A stretch of DNA of 64,000 nucleotides, from assembly GCF_000010185.1 (NCBI RefSeq), contig NC_010371.1:62001-126000 (forward strand). Reading direction: 5' to 3'. Made by a program: the position numbers and the translations under genes. The notes below the pieces were generated by a model. The model made no database searches and had not been told where the DNA came from. It saw nothing but the letters and a program-made list of their open reading frames with translations. The stretch is from Finegoldia magna ATCC 29328. Its GTDB lineage: Bacteria > Bacillota > Clostridia > Tissierellales > Peptoniphilaceae. The first letter of the stretch is position 1, and every line of letters starts with the position of its first letter. Positions 41,209 to 52,600 of the stretch are shown in pieces.

Positions 41209-41911
41209 GTCTTTCTCCTTTACCAACAAAACTTAAAATTAACAACAATAAAGCTAAAACCGATATTGATAATAGGACAATCTCGTAGATCGATATTTTA
41301 AATTTAAACTTATCCATACTGCCACTAAATTTAGTCTTTTTCCCTATTACATGAATTCTGTTAGCACCATCTAAACTACATGTTCTAAGTGTAACGTACT
41401 TGTTGTTGTCGTTAAATTTTTCAATAAAATTACGCTCATTGTCAGGGCTTACTAATTTATTCTCGATGACAGAAAACTGTTCTATTTCATTTTTGGTGTT
41501 TTTGATATAGAATTTATCTTTCTTATTTAAGTCTTTAATGTTCATTAATAAGACACTATCAGATAAGCCATTGTGACTAGTCAAGACCTCATTATTTGTG
41601 TTCTCGTATTCTTCAATACTTCCTACACCATTTATTAAAGCCATTTCACTAACATCTTCATATATCGGAAGCTTAACATCTATTTTAGGGATATACAAAA
41701 CCCCCTTAACTTTTAATAGATTTTTAGCTATATTTGTATTATCATTGTCTTTAATTTCAAATTGTTTTTCAAAAGCTTGGATAGTTTTTTGTTGTCTATT
41801 ATGATTGTAGATTCTAATTTGATAGATTGGCATAATGGTAAAAATAATTACCATTATTAAGCCTAATCTAACAAATATTTTTAAACCATTATTTAGCTTT
41901 TTCTTTTTCAT
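41195..41911 (-). CDS. srtC: class C pilus sortase
   Basis: Two membrane segments (about 10-30 and 210-230) flank the catalytic domain, as in pilin-polymerising class C sortases. His in LTSHNGLSD (about 112), Cys in TLRTCSLDG (about 176), Arg in NRIHVIGKK (about 185). The N-terminal region has VLYIPKIDVKLPIYE. It overlaps the preceding pilin gene by 23 bases. Confidence 0.87.
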   Translation of the reverse strand: MKKKKLNNGLKIFVRLGLIMVIIFTIMPIYQIRIYNHNRQQKTIQAFEKQFEIKDNDNTNIAKNLLKVKGVLYIPKIDVKLPIYEDVSEMALINGVGSIEEYENTNNEVLTSHNGLSDSVLLMNIKDLNKKDKFYIKNTKNEIEQFSVIENKLVSPDNERNFIEKFNDNNKYVTLRTCSLDGANRIHVIGKKTKFSGSMDKFKFKISIYEIVLLSISVLALLLLILSFVGKGERHEKN

Positions 41912-43826
41912 CTTTTTTAAGTTTGATATAAAATACCGATATTAACATTAAAGAGCCACCAGCTATTGCAACTGTCTTTATTAAATCTTCCTTACCCGTT
42001 ACAACGAGTTCTCCATCTTTCGAGTTTACAATATCTTTAATTGTTCCGTCTTTAACACTATCATCTTTAATTACAATCTTTGTCTTAGTGTCTTTTGATA
42101 ACCTATATCCACTAGGAGCTTTTATTTCTCTAAGATAATATATACCAGAAGATAAACCTACAACATTAAAACTTCCATCATCTGATGAAATAAATTTATA
42201 CGCTTTATTATCGTCAACCTTTTCAAAGCTTATCGCTTTTCCTTTTTCGTTTTCCTTAAAGCCTACAAACTTTTCGCCTTTTTCGTTTTCTAATATAAAT
42301 TCAGCACCTTTTAAACCTTTTTTATTAGTTTCAAAAATGGTATCATTAACTTTTTTGACCTTAAAACCATAAGTTGTAAACTTAGTTTCTTTATTTTCAA
42401 CTCTGTCTTTATTGTTGTTATATTTTGAGTTGTTAAACACGAATTCAACTTTGTTTTTATAGTCACCATTAGCAACTATGTTGTTTTTGTTTTTAAACTG
42501 TGCCTTGTATTTTATCGCTATGTTATCTTGTAAATTTTCATTGTCGATAAAACTAATTTCAAATGCGTTTTTATCCTTGTTAAAAGCTATTTTATAGTCT
42601 TTATCTTTTTCAAGTAATGACGTTTTTGATTTTATGGTAAAAGAATTTTCAATATATTCTAGGTGATCTGTTATGTTGTCTCCTAAAACCAACTTATCTT
42701 TTACAACTAGCTTGGAATAATCTTTAATGTCTTTTGGAACATCTACATCTATTCTAAAATCTATGTCTTCAAATATTGCGTAATTGTTCTTTTTTACTTT
42801 AGATAAGTCTTTAGATTTTGTTTCGTTAACGATTCTTTTATTAGAATACGCTCTTTCGTAATTTACAAAGTGTTTAAACTCTTTTGAACTGTTGATATTT
42901 CCATTTTCATCTACACTAAACGATAACTTATTATTAGAATCTAATTTTGAAATACCGCTAACTAAATACTTAGAATTGTCGTTATCTTTTTTTAAATCAT
43001 CAACAAGAGAATCTACAGCTTGTTCAACTAAGAAATAATTGCCCTTGACTAGATTATTAAGAGTAATCTTTCCGTTTTTTGTTTCTAAAATCATATCTTT
43101 ATCGAATGATTTTACAACTTTTGCGTTTTCGATATCACTTGCTTTTCCGTAATATAGCTTAAATCTTGCACCGTCTAAAGGTTTTTCTTCATTTTCTTTA
43201 TTATCTTGTGCAAATTTAAAGAAATCTAGACTTAAATTATTTGCTGGATTTATTTGGTTTTTAGGATATAAGTGTAATTGTTTAGTATGGCCATTATATG
43301 GAATACTAAAACATATTGGCTTTGATCTCTTAATAGTAGATGTAGGGCTTGTAGTTTCGACTAAAACATACAAATCATCATGTTTTGGGTTTTTAATCTC
43401 TATTTTAGAAATCCCTTCATCATTTACCTTTATTTCATCATTTATCTTAGAGAACTTAAATGATGTTTTCTTATTATCTAATACTGCTTTTCCCACTTCA
43501 TCTGCTATTTTAAACATATCTTTTTCTACTTTTAAAACAGAATTGTCTACTTTATATAGAGAAAAACCGACATCACCATATTTTTGTCTGTTATATGGCT
43601 TTACATCAGGATTATCTATTTTTAATTCATCGCCTGTGTTTTTGATAAAATCATTTATCTTGTTTTTATACATCAGTTTATGAATGTAGATAGTAAATTC
43701 CTCTGTTTGCGTTTTACTTGTGATATTAATATTATTAATACCACTTGCAAAAGTCAGCTGTGGAATAAGCATAGCCAAAGATAACGTTGATAACGTCAAA
43801 ACCTTTAGTAATCTTTTTGATTTCAC
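41889..43826 (-). CDS. pilin-like surface protein, second subunit (645 aa)
   Basis: GTG start at 43826 behind AAAGGAGAG. Signal peptide 1-27. N-terminal pilin region with FTIYIHKLMYKNKI and YGDVGFSLYKVD, then CnaB/SpaA-type domains (about 205-300 ARFKLYYGKASD; about 525-610 KGAEFILENEKGEKFVGFKE and GIYYLREIKAPSGY, an E-box motif). The C-terminus is VVTGKEDLIKTVAIAGG and a membrane anchor with Lys-rich tail, so the sorting signal is VVTG-like rather than LPXTG. Likely basal or ancillary pilin. Confidence 0.82.
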   Translation of the reverse strand: MKSKRLLKVLTLSTLSLAMLIPQLTFASGINNINITSKTQTEEFTIYIHKLMYKNKINDFIKNTGDELKIDNPDVKPYNRQKYGDVGFSLYKVDNSVLKVEKDMFKIADEVGKAVLDNKKTSFKFSKINDEIKVNDEGISKIEIKNPKHDDLYVLVETTSPTSTIKRSKPICFSIPYNGHTKQLHLYPKNQINPANNLSLDFFKFAQDNKENEEKPLDGARFKLYYGKASDIENAKVVKSFDKDMILETKNGKITLNNLVKGNYFLVEQAVDSLVDDLKKDNDNSKYLVSGISKLDSNNKLSFSVDENGNINSSKEFKHFVNYERAYSNKRIVNETKSKDLSKVKKNNYAIFEDIDFRIDVDVPKDIKDYSKLVVKDKLVLGDNITDHLEYIENSFTIKSKTSLLEKDKDYKIAFNKDKNAFEISFIDNENLQDNIAIKYKAQFKNKNNIVANGDYKNKVEFVFNNSKYNNNKDRVENKETKFTTYGFKVKKVNDTIFETNKKGLKGAEFILENEKGEKFVGFKENEKGKAISFEKVDDNKAYKFISSDDGSFNVVGLSSGIYYLREIKAPSGYRLSKDTKTKIVIKDDSVKDGTIKDIVNSKDGELVVTGKEDLIKTVAIAGGSLMLISVFYIKLKKDEKEKAK

Positions 43827-43827
43827 A

Positions 43828-44571
43828 CTATCTCTCCTTTCTTTTATTTTTTAAAAATTGTCTAATGTTTGATATTAATAATATTAAACATATTAGAAAG
43901 ATTATTATTAGGAATATTTCAAATTTTGACAAGATAAACTTTGGAGAAGGTATTTTTTTAATCTCCTTATTAAATCTACCTAGAACATGTAATCTATGTG
44001 AATTTATTCCTGTCGGCGTACATGTTCTTAAAGTTATATACTTTTCATCCTTATTTGGTTTTTTGAAATATTGTAATTCACTTGCAGGTGAAACAACCTT
44101 TTTGTCTATGATCGTATACTCACGAATCTTGTTGTCAGTTGTTTTGATATAGAATTTATTTCCTATTTTTAATCTATCTAAATTTGTAAATAAGTCTTTA
44201 ACAGATGATCCATTGTGACTTGTTAGAATTGTATTTTGACCTTTTGTATCTAGGATATCCCCCGTTCCCTCAATAATTCCACAACCCTCATTTAATGACT
44301 TTTCCAAAGAGTTGTTATATATTGTTGTGTTTAAGTTGATATCCGGCACATTTAAAATACCTACTGGTGTATTTAAAGCCTTGGCAACGGATAAACTACT
44401 ATTATCTTTTTTTTCTTCAACTTTGATATTGTCTAATCTCTTGTTAAATTCTTCAATCTTCAATCTTTCTTGATTCTTAGAAACAACCTCGATATTATAC
44501 AAATAAAAAGCTGATACAAACATTATGACAATTAATATGAAGCTTGAAATATAATTTCTTAAATTTTTCAT
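43828..44571 (-). CDS. srtC: class C pilus sortase
   Basis: Membrane segments near residues 8-26 and 215-238. His in LTSHNGSSVKDLF (about 118), Cys in TLRTCTPTGINSHRLHVLG (about 184) with the conserved Arg. This TLRTCTPxGINSHR signature is typical of class C pilus polymerases. It lies between the major pilin and second pilin genes. The start ATG 44571 is preceded by a hairpin that contains the only AGGGGA-type ribosome binding sequence. Confidence 0.9.
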   Translation of the reverse strand: MKNLRNYISSFILIVIMFVSAFYLYNIEVVSKNQERLKIEEFNKRLDNIKVEEKKDNSSLSVAKALNTPVGILNVPDINLNTTIYNNSLEKSLNEGCGIIEGTGDILDTKGQNTILTSHNGSSVKDLFTNLDRLKIGNKFYIKTTDNKIREYTIIDKKVVSPASELQYFKKPNKDEKYITLRTCTPTGINSHRLHVLGRFNKEIKKIPSPKFILSKFEIFLIIIFLICLILLISNIRQFLKNKRKER

Positions 44572-44580
44572 ATTTTTTTA

Positions 44581-44604
44581 AAGGGGATAACTTAATATCC
44601 CCTT
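44581..44604 (-). promoter_or_regulatory. intercistronic hairpin before sortase gene
   Basis: AAGGGGATA (44581-44589) pairs with TATCCCCTT (44596-44604). It contains the purine-rich sequence that would serve the sortase start at 44571. No T run follows on the minus strand, so it may limit translation or stabilise the pilin message rather than terminate. Confidence 0.55.
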
Positions 44605-44611
44605 ATTTAAT

Positions 44612-46564
44612 TTAAGCATTAACTTCTTTTTTCTTTTTAGTAACGACTGCAACGCCTAATAGACCAACTGTAGCAACTACTGTATAACCCATAGCATCCA
44701 AACCTGTTACTGGAAGTGGAGTATCTTTGCTGTTTTTAATATTAACAGCTGCGTTATTAGCATCTTTTGAGTTAGCATCTAATGTGAACTCAGTAATAGC
44801 ATCGTCTCCATCAGGTAATCTAAATCCTTCAGGTGCTTTAGTTTCAACTAATCTATACTTACCTTCCTTTAATCCTTTGATTTCAAAAGAACCGTCTTCT
44901 TTACTTACTACATCTTTAAATCTTTCAACAATTTCCCAGTTGCCTTTGTTTTCTTTTTCAAGTCTGAAGTGTGCATCTTTCAATCCACCTTCACCTAATA
45001 ATGTAGTTCCCCAAAGACCAGCATCTTTCTTAACAAATCTCTTACCATAAGAATCGACATCAACGTGATTATCCTTGTCGCCGTCTCCACCTTCACCCGG
45101 ATTTTCTTTAGGATGAGTTCCGTTATCGTAATCAATACCTGCGTTATTTGACAATGTAGCGTTTAAGTCAACACTTTCATCAATTGAAGCGTTATATTGA
45201 ACTACAACATCCCTACCAGCAAATTTTCCAGCTAACTCTGGAGACAATTTCAAAGCTATTTCAAAAGCCTTACCATTAGTTAAACCTTCTGTCGTTAATG
45301 TATAATCCTTGCCGACCGTTAATTCTTCTTCGTCAAGGTCTACATATTCGCCTTCTTTTTTAGCTAATTTAACTTTAATTGATTTTGTATCAACTTTTAA
45401 AGATTTATTAGGAGTGTCTGATAATTTGAAATGATCATAATCTTTGATGTCATTTGGAATATATGTTGTCAATTCAAAAGGAATGACTTCTCCTGCATCA
45501 TAACTTAATGTTTTTCCTGCAACAGCACCTACTATTTGTTTCTTTAATTCTGGTTTTTCATAGTTAACTAAAGGAATATTATTATATTTTTGTCCACCAT
45601 CAGTAAGTTGAATAAGAGCAATACTTCTAGTATCGTTAATATCTTTTCTCAATATCCTAACATCACCTTCTTTAGTAACTCCGAAACCTAAACCGTTGTT
45701 ATCATCATTCAAACAATACTTAGATATCAATTTATTATTTGCAGAAGCTGTTTCAACAAAATAGTATTCTCCGACTTCTAAGTCATTTACGGTTATTTTA
45801 CCTTCGCTATTAGTTTTTAAATCTCCACCAACTTTTATACCTTTACCTCTTTCACCTTTGTAAAGATTAAAAGTAGCTCCTTCTAGTGGACTATTCGTAA
45901 GTGGATTATCTGTTTTTCCTTTTTCACTTTGAACTTTTTTCAAAGTAAATGAGATAGCTTGCACTTTATTTTTAGGATATAAGTGAATATCTTTTTCAAA
46001 ACCCTTACCTTCAGTATTTGTCATAGGCAAGGAAATAAACATTGGTTTCGCTTTTTGTTTAGTGTTACTATTACTTTTTTCAATTATTACATAATCGCCT
46101 TTTTCAAGTTCGAACTTAACATTACCATTTTCATCTACTACTTGTGATGAAACCTCTTGAACACCATATTCCTCTTTTACGTTTCGTTTTTTTGAGTGTT
46201 TAGATGGTTTTGTAGTGCCTAACTTTTCAACTATATCAGCTACTGCTTGTGGGGATTCTTCTTTATATCCACTCGCAGGCTTTGTTAGTTTATATACATT
46301 AAATGAAATTTCACCGTACTTAGCTTTGTTGTATGGCACTGCTCCTTGCAAATCTTTTAGTTCTTTACCAGTGTTTTTAAGTTCAATATCTTTTTCACTG
46401 ATAAGTTTATGCAAAGTTACATTGTACTTTTCATTTTGTGTAGCTGTAACAGCAGGTTGTGTAACTGCTGCTGCATTTGCTTTAACTTCTGAAATAATTG
46501 GTTGTAGCATTAAAGATAATGCTAAAGTTGTCATTACTGCTTTTTTAATTGTGTTTTTGTTCAT
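44612..46564 (-). CDS. major pilin (SpaA-type), LPVTG anchored
   Basis: Signal peptide about 1-31 (ending ANA). Contains the pilin strand YNVTLHKLI near the N-terminus, a domain with GEISFNVYKL, CnaB-like domain (about 210-300 GATFNLYKGERGKGI; GEYYFVETASANN), a central isopeptide-type domain, and a C-terminal CnaB domain with E-box GKYRLVETKAPEGFRLP (about 575). Sorting signal LPVTG about 617, hydrophobic anchor, KKKKEVNA tail. Length and order fit a class C-polymerised backbone pilin. ATG behind AAAGGAG. Confidence 0.9.
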   Translation of the reverse strand: MNKNTIKKAVMTTLALSLMLQPIISEVKANAAAVTQPAVTATQNEKYNVTLHKLISEKDIELKNTGKELKDLQGAVPYNKAKYGEISFNVYKLTKPASGYKEESPQAVADIVEKLGTTKPSKHSKKRNVKEEYGVQEVSSQVVDENGNVKFELEKGDYVIIEKSNSNTKQKAKPMFISLPMTNTEGKGFEKDIHLYPKNKVQAISFTLKKVQSEKGKTDNPLTNSPLEGATFNLYKGERGKGIKVGGDLKTNSEGKITVNDLEVGEYYFVETASANNKLISKYCLNDDNNGLGFGVTKEGDVRILRKDINDTRSIALIQLTDGGQKYNNIPLVNYEKPELKKQIVGAVAGKTLSYDAGEVIPFELTTYIPNDIKDYDHFKLSDTPNKSLKVDTKSIKVKLAKKEGEYVDLDEEELTVGKDYTLTTEGLTNGKAFEIALKLSPELAGKFAGRDVVVQYNASIDESVDLNATLSNNAGIDYDNGTHPKENPGEGGDGDKDNHVDVDSYGKRFVKKDAGLWGTTLLGEGGLKDAHFRLEKENKGNWEIVERFKDVVSKEDGSFEIKGLKEGKYRLVETKAPEGFRLPDGDDAITEFTLDANSKDANNAAVNIKNSKDTPLPVTGLDAMGYTVVATVGLLGVAVVTKKKKEVNA

Positions 46565-46585
46565 AAAATTTTACTCCTTTAATTT

Positions 46586-46619
46586 AATCGGTTAGGAGGA
46601 AATTATTCCTCCACCGATT
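46586..46619 (-). promoter_or_regulatory. strong hairpin around the tip adhesin stop codon
   Basis: AATCGGT (46586-46592) pairs with ACCGATT (46613-46619), and inside it GGAGGAA pairs with TTCCTCC; the stop codon of the tip gene (46603-46605) sits in the loop. There is no T run. It may be a processing or stabilising element that raises major pilin expression relative to the tip. Confidence 0.6.
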
Positions 46620-49600
46620 TTCTTTTCTTTATTACATAGGCTATTGCTATTAAGCCTAGTAAACTTACCATTACTATCATTGATGAGTTAAGACCGGTTA
46701 CTACAAGTTGTTGATGAGCATTAGTAAATATTATGTCATCAGTATTTACAACACCTGTGATATTACCTTCTCCATCATCTTTGATTTCTACTTTTACTTT
46801 GTAAATCTTGTCATCATATTTAATATCTTTTTGCCTATCATTAGATTCAAAGATTTCATACTCATAAGTCTTTCCAATATCTTCAAAACCTAGAGTAATA
46901 TCTTTAAACAAGATTTCACCATCTTCGTTATTATAGGCTTTCTGTATTAATTCACCGTCTTTAACTACTGTAAATGTGAATTTATACTTAGAAATGTCTT
47001 TGCCTAATAACTTCTTAGTACCTTTGAAGTTAAAACTACCAATTGGCTTGTATTCATTAACTAATTTTAATTCAGATGTCTTATCTTTGATGATCTTAGT
47101 TTGAACTACTGAATTACTGTTTAATTCAAAACCTTTAGGTAATATTTCTTCAATTTTTACATCAACATTTTCAGGTAATTTTTCAATAGTTAAAATTTCA
47201 TTGTTTTTAATGGTCAAAGTTGCACCATTTTTAACAACTTGTGTTAAACCATTACTAGATTGTGCATTATATTCACCAGCTAATGGTTTATTATCTTTAG
47301 TTAATGAAATCTTAAAACTATATTCTTTGTTTTTAATACTGTCAGTTAGGTTAAGAACATTCTTACTAATCTTTAAGTTTCCAAAATTTTCTTCTTTAGG
47401 GATTTCAGGCTTGTAATTATTCTTAAATACTGCACCGTCAGCATCATAAGCTACATTAACTTTCAAATTACCATTGTTTTCGTCTACTGCATTTACTTTC
47501 ACGATTTCTTCGTGAGTATCATAAACTATATCTTTTTGGCTATCGTTAATTTCTTTAATCTTATATGTGAAATTACCAGCCTTTTCAATATCTACTAAAC
47601 CAAAATCAATATTGCCGTTAGAATCATTGTTAGATTCAGCAACTGTCTTGTTGTTTTCGTCTAATAGGACAAACTTAAATTGACCTTGCTTTAAGTCTTT
47701 ATTTTCAAGTAACTTCGTAGCCTTGATATTAAAACTACCTTTAGCGTTGTACTCATTAGTTGCAATTACATTTACTACTTCGTTTACACCAACAATACCA
47801 CTAGCTTTATCAATAGATTTCAACTTGTATCCATCAGGGATATTTAATTCCTTGATTTCATAACGACTATCAGCTTTCAAATTAGTAAATTCTTTAACTT
47901 CATTGTTCTTCAAAGTAATTTCTTGAACATTTCCATCAATATTTACGCTGAATTTAAAGTTTTTAGTCTTGTTATCAGTTCCTTCGACAAGTTTCTTTAA
48001 AACTAGCTTAGAAGGTTTAGTCTTATTGTTGAAAATTACTCCATCACTATCATAAGTTATATCTGCTTTTAAGTTGCCTTTTTTATCTTCACTAACAACT
48101 ACTTTAACTTTTTCTTCATGTCCGTCATAAATGATATTATTGTCACCACCTTTGACTTCTTTTATAGTGTAGTTAAATTCGCCTTTAGTGTTGAAATCAA
48201 GTTTCTTAAAGCTTATAAAACCACCTTCAGTTGATGTTTGAGTATCAACTACTTGATTATCTTTAATAAGATTAAACTTATATCCTGAAGCACCTTGTCC
48301 GTCTAATAGTTTTCTACCTTTGATATAAGCATTAGTTGATTTAGGATCATACTTATTAGTAAACGTTGAAACAATTTCTTCGTTAGGCTTAATAACACCT
48401 TTATCATTCTTAGCTTCAACAAGTTGCCATCCTTCATCAGTTTCTTCATAGATTTCATACTCTAATCCTGAAGGTAGATTATCAAAAGTTACTGATTCAT
48501 TAGCCCTTAAAGTAAATTCACCTTCACCATTTTTGATTTCAACTGAATTATCTTTATCCTTAAATATCGCATAAAGTGTAACAGTCTCACCAATATTAGC
48601 TAAATTACTATAAGACCCGCCAGCTTTATAACTTGTACCAGTTCCATCAGGACTTGTGTTCCACTCTACAAATTCTTTGTTAAACAAGTATAAATTACTT
48701 GCATCAGGTATTTTAAAGCTATCTCCGTATTTAACTTTCATATCTTCAACTAAGCCGTTAGCACCATTACTATTGAATTTAACTGTATAACTTGTAGGTT
48801 TTTTATCTCGAACCCACCATCCTGCCATCGCAGAAGGGTTAGAATTAAATTTATCTGCAAAATCCCAAGATGATATCTTTATATACGTCTTGTCTTCTCT
48901 ACTCCACGAATATAAATATTTTAATGAATTGTAAGCCATATCAGCCAATTTAGTATCATCTTTAAACTTAAAGTTTGAAGGTATATAAATTTTAGTTGCT
49001 TTAGCTTCATAGAACATCCCACTCATAATAGTTACGTTTGATGTATCGAACTTATCTCCGAGATTGATTGTCATTGCTTGAGAGCGATAAAACATATTTT
49101 GCATATTTTCTACATTCTTCGTATTAAACATATCTCCGAGATTGATTATTTCTGCTTCTGAATCAGTAAACATATGACTCATGTTTGTTACATTGCTTGT
49201 ATCAAACTTATCGCCGAGGTTGATTGTGGTTGCTTGAGAATATCTGAACATATTATCCATGTTCGTTACATTGCTTGTATCGAACTTGTCGCCGAAATTG
49301 ATTGTGGTTGCTTGAGAATTATAGAACATACCGTCCATGTTTGTTACATTGCTTGTATCAAACTTATCGCCGAGGTTGATTGTGGTTGCTTGAGAATTAT
49401 AGAACATATGTTCCATGTTTGTTACATTGCTTGTATCGAAACCTTGTAAATTAATCTCTTTGGCTTGAGATTTTTCAAAGAAACCAATCCAAACCTTATA
49501 CAAGCTACCAATAGGTCTTACAGTACCTTCCACTCGAATCTTATCAAAAGTTCCTTCATAATTATGCCAAGGTGCATAATTTCCAGAATAATCATTAACA

Positions 49601-52600
49601 GTAAACTCACCAACACTACCCGATGTTGGTCTTAAAACAAGCTCTCTGTTGTCAAATATTTCCCAAGTAGTTGTACCCATAGTACCCGAATGAACTATTC
49701 TAGGTGCCGCTGCATAACTTGTCGTAGGCTTAATCAAACTTACCAAAGCCGTTCTCGAAGATTTCAAAATCTTTCCAAAATCATTTGCTAAATCATTTTT
49801 AGCAAACATTGTGTTAACTTTATTTAAAGCTTGATATGTGCCTCTGATGATTCTTGAACGGTTTAACCAACCTTTGTTTATCATCTTGTCAATTGAACTT
49901 TGAGAAACATTATCACCAATATAGACTTTAGTAGCTTTTAGCTTATAGAACATATAGCCCATATTAGTCACTTTAGATATATCGAACTTATTTCCGAGGT
50001 TGATTGTTATAGCTTTTGAATCATAAAACATATAATGCATGTCAGTTACATTGCTCGTATCAAACTTATCTCCGAGGTTGATTGTAGTAACTTGTGAATT
50101 ATGGAACATACCATTCATATTCGTTACATTGCTTGTATCAAACTTATCTCCGAAATTGATTGTAGTAGCTTGTGAACCTCGGAACATATCCTCCATATTA
50201 GTTACTTTAGATGTATCAAACTTGTCTCCAAGATTGATTGTGGTTGCTTGAGAACTAGCGAACATACTACGCATATTAGTTACATTTGATGTATCAAAAT
50301 TATCTCCTAAATTGATTGTAGTAGAATGTGCATTATAGAACATACTATTCATGTCAGTTGCTTTAGATGTGTCGAAACCTTGTAAATTAATTTCTTTAGC
50401 TTGAGAACTGTTAAAGAAACTTATATTATTTTTTATCAACAATCCAGAAAACATCAGATGACCTTGAGACGTAAACTTATCAACATTACAGATATCGCCG
50501 TTAGCTATATTAACTAAAGTTCCAGCTTTAAATGTTTTATCATAAATATTTGTACTATCTTCAGCCCAGTAAATGTTGTTCAAATCATGTGATTTACCAA
50601 CATTACCTTCTGCTGAATACATCAGCATGTCCTTTGAGCCATTATTGTCTACGATTTTAACCAAGATTTTGTCAGTAAATGCTTTAAAGATTATCTTGTT
50701 ATCTTTAACAACTAAATCTTTATTATCAAAAGCAATATTACCATTACTATCTACTGTATAACTAAACAAAGTATCGGCTTTATAAGTTTTACCATTGTTT
50801 TGCCAATCATAATACCATTTATCAGCTTTAGGAAGTATGAAACTGTGAGTACCTTCTTCGAGACTTAGTGTGATAGGGTCTGGAGCTTTTCCTTCACTCA
50901 CTTCAAATACAGCTTGTAGTGGTTCTTTTAACTTATCTCTTGTCAAGTTAAATTTACCTGTTGGAATATCTTTTTCATCGCCAGTAAACTTAATTTTAAA
51001 CTTAAATTCTTTATTAGGATCTCCGTTCTGGATTCTCTTTTCGACTTTAAGTTTTCCAGGCAAATACTTGTTAACAAATACAGGTTCGTTTTCCTTGTTG
51101 TTGATATCGTCAGTTTTTAAGTCCTTAGTTATTACATCAAACGATAATTTACCATCACCATTATCTACAACTTTTACAGTATATTGAATTTGTGAATTGT
51201 CATAGATTATGTTTTTGTCATTTCCTTTGATTTCTTCAGCAATAAACTCAAATGTTTTACCGATATCTTTTTCAGCAAACTTAATCTTTGAGAAATTAAT
51301 TTCACCTTTGTCGTTATTAACACCTTCAGCAACTTTCAAACCTGTAGCTTTGTTCTTTAAGACAAAGTTAAATGTCGGATAAGTTTTATCAACGCTTCCC
51401 TTAACTTTTTTATAAGCTTTTATGCTTAAATCTCCAGTTGCTTTGTAGATGTTCTTAAACTGTGGAGTATTTTCACCATAATCTGGCGTAATTGTCAAAG
51501 TACCGTCACCGTTATCTTTAATGCTTACTTTTACTTTTTCTTCGTGAGTATCAAAAGTCATTCCTTTTGAATCATTCACTCTTTCTTTAATTACATACTC
51601 GTAAGTTTTTCCTACATCTTTGTTATCAAAGTATAGTGATGAAAAGTAAACTAATCCATCTTTTAGATTAGATGCTGATTTTATAATTTTACCGTCTTTA
51701 TACAAATCGAATATAAAATCATAAGCGTTTAAGTCTTTATTTTCTAAAACCTTTTTAGCCTTAATATTAATCTTTCCAGTAGTCTTATAGTCATTTTGAG
51801 CCACTAGACTAACTTTATCATTAGCTTTAGGTTCAGCTCTTAAATCATTAACTAATTTAAAGCCAGCTTTTTCCTTTTCTTTAAATTCAACTTTAGAATA
51901 AATTGAAACATCTTTAATAACTATCTTTTGGTTTTCTTTTAATTTAAAAGTATAACCATTTTTAAGTTCACCCTTACCATTTGGAAGAATAGAGTTATTG
52001 ATGATTTCATACTTGTAGGAACTACCATCAGCTTTACCATCTTTGCCTTTAAAGTAAACTGTAAACTCATATTCCTTACCCTTTGTTGCATTAGTTCCAT
52101 TAAGAACTTTCTTTTCTAACTCAACATCACCATAAGGATAATAATGATTTTCTATTACATTATCTTTAACTACCTGATAATAAGCTTTGTCAGTTACTTC
52201 TTCTTTAACTTTGTAATCAATTAGCTTACCATTTTCATACTTAAATAAATCTTTAAATTCGTATTCCCAATTATTTCCAGTACCTCTAATGTTTTGAGTT
52301 TTAACAAGCTTGTCATTAGCATACAAATTAAGCTTAATTTCTTTAGGTCTTACTTTATCATTATCGTCAAACCATTTTTTAGTACCTTTGAAATCAATCT
52401 TTTCAGGAACGTGAACATTACTTACGTCATAATTTATGCCAACTTTTGTTTCATCAATCTTATTGATTCTAAGATTATATCCTTCAACCTCATCTTCACT
52501 GATTGAATATTGAATAGGTTTAGAATTTTCATCTAAATAAGTTACAGCAAATTCACCAGACCATTTATTGTCTTTATTTAACTTAACTATATTGTCTGTT

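Noticed and set aside
49174-50251. Plus-strand frames opposite the DUF285 repeats (HVCYIACIKLIAEVDCGC type)
   Set aside because: These are antisense shadows of the repeated coding sequence, with the same period and no start signals.
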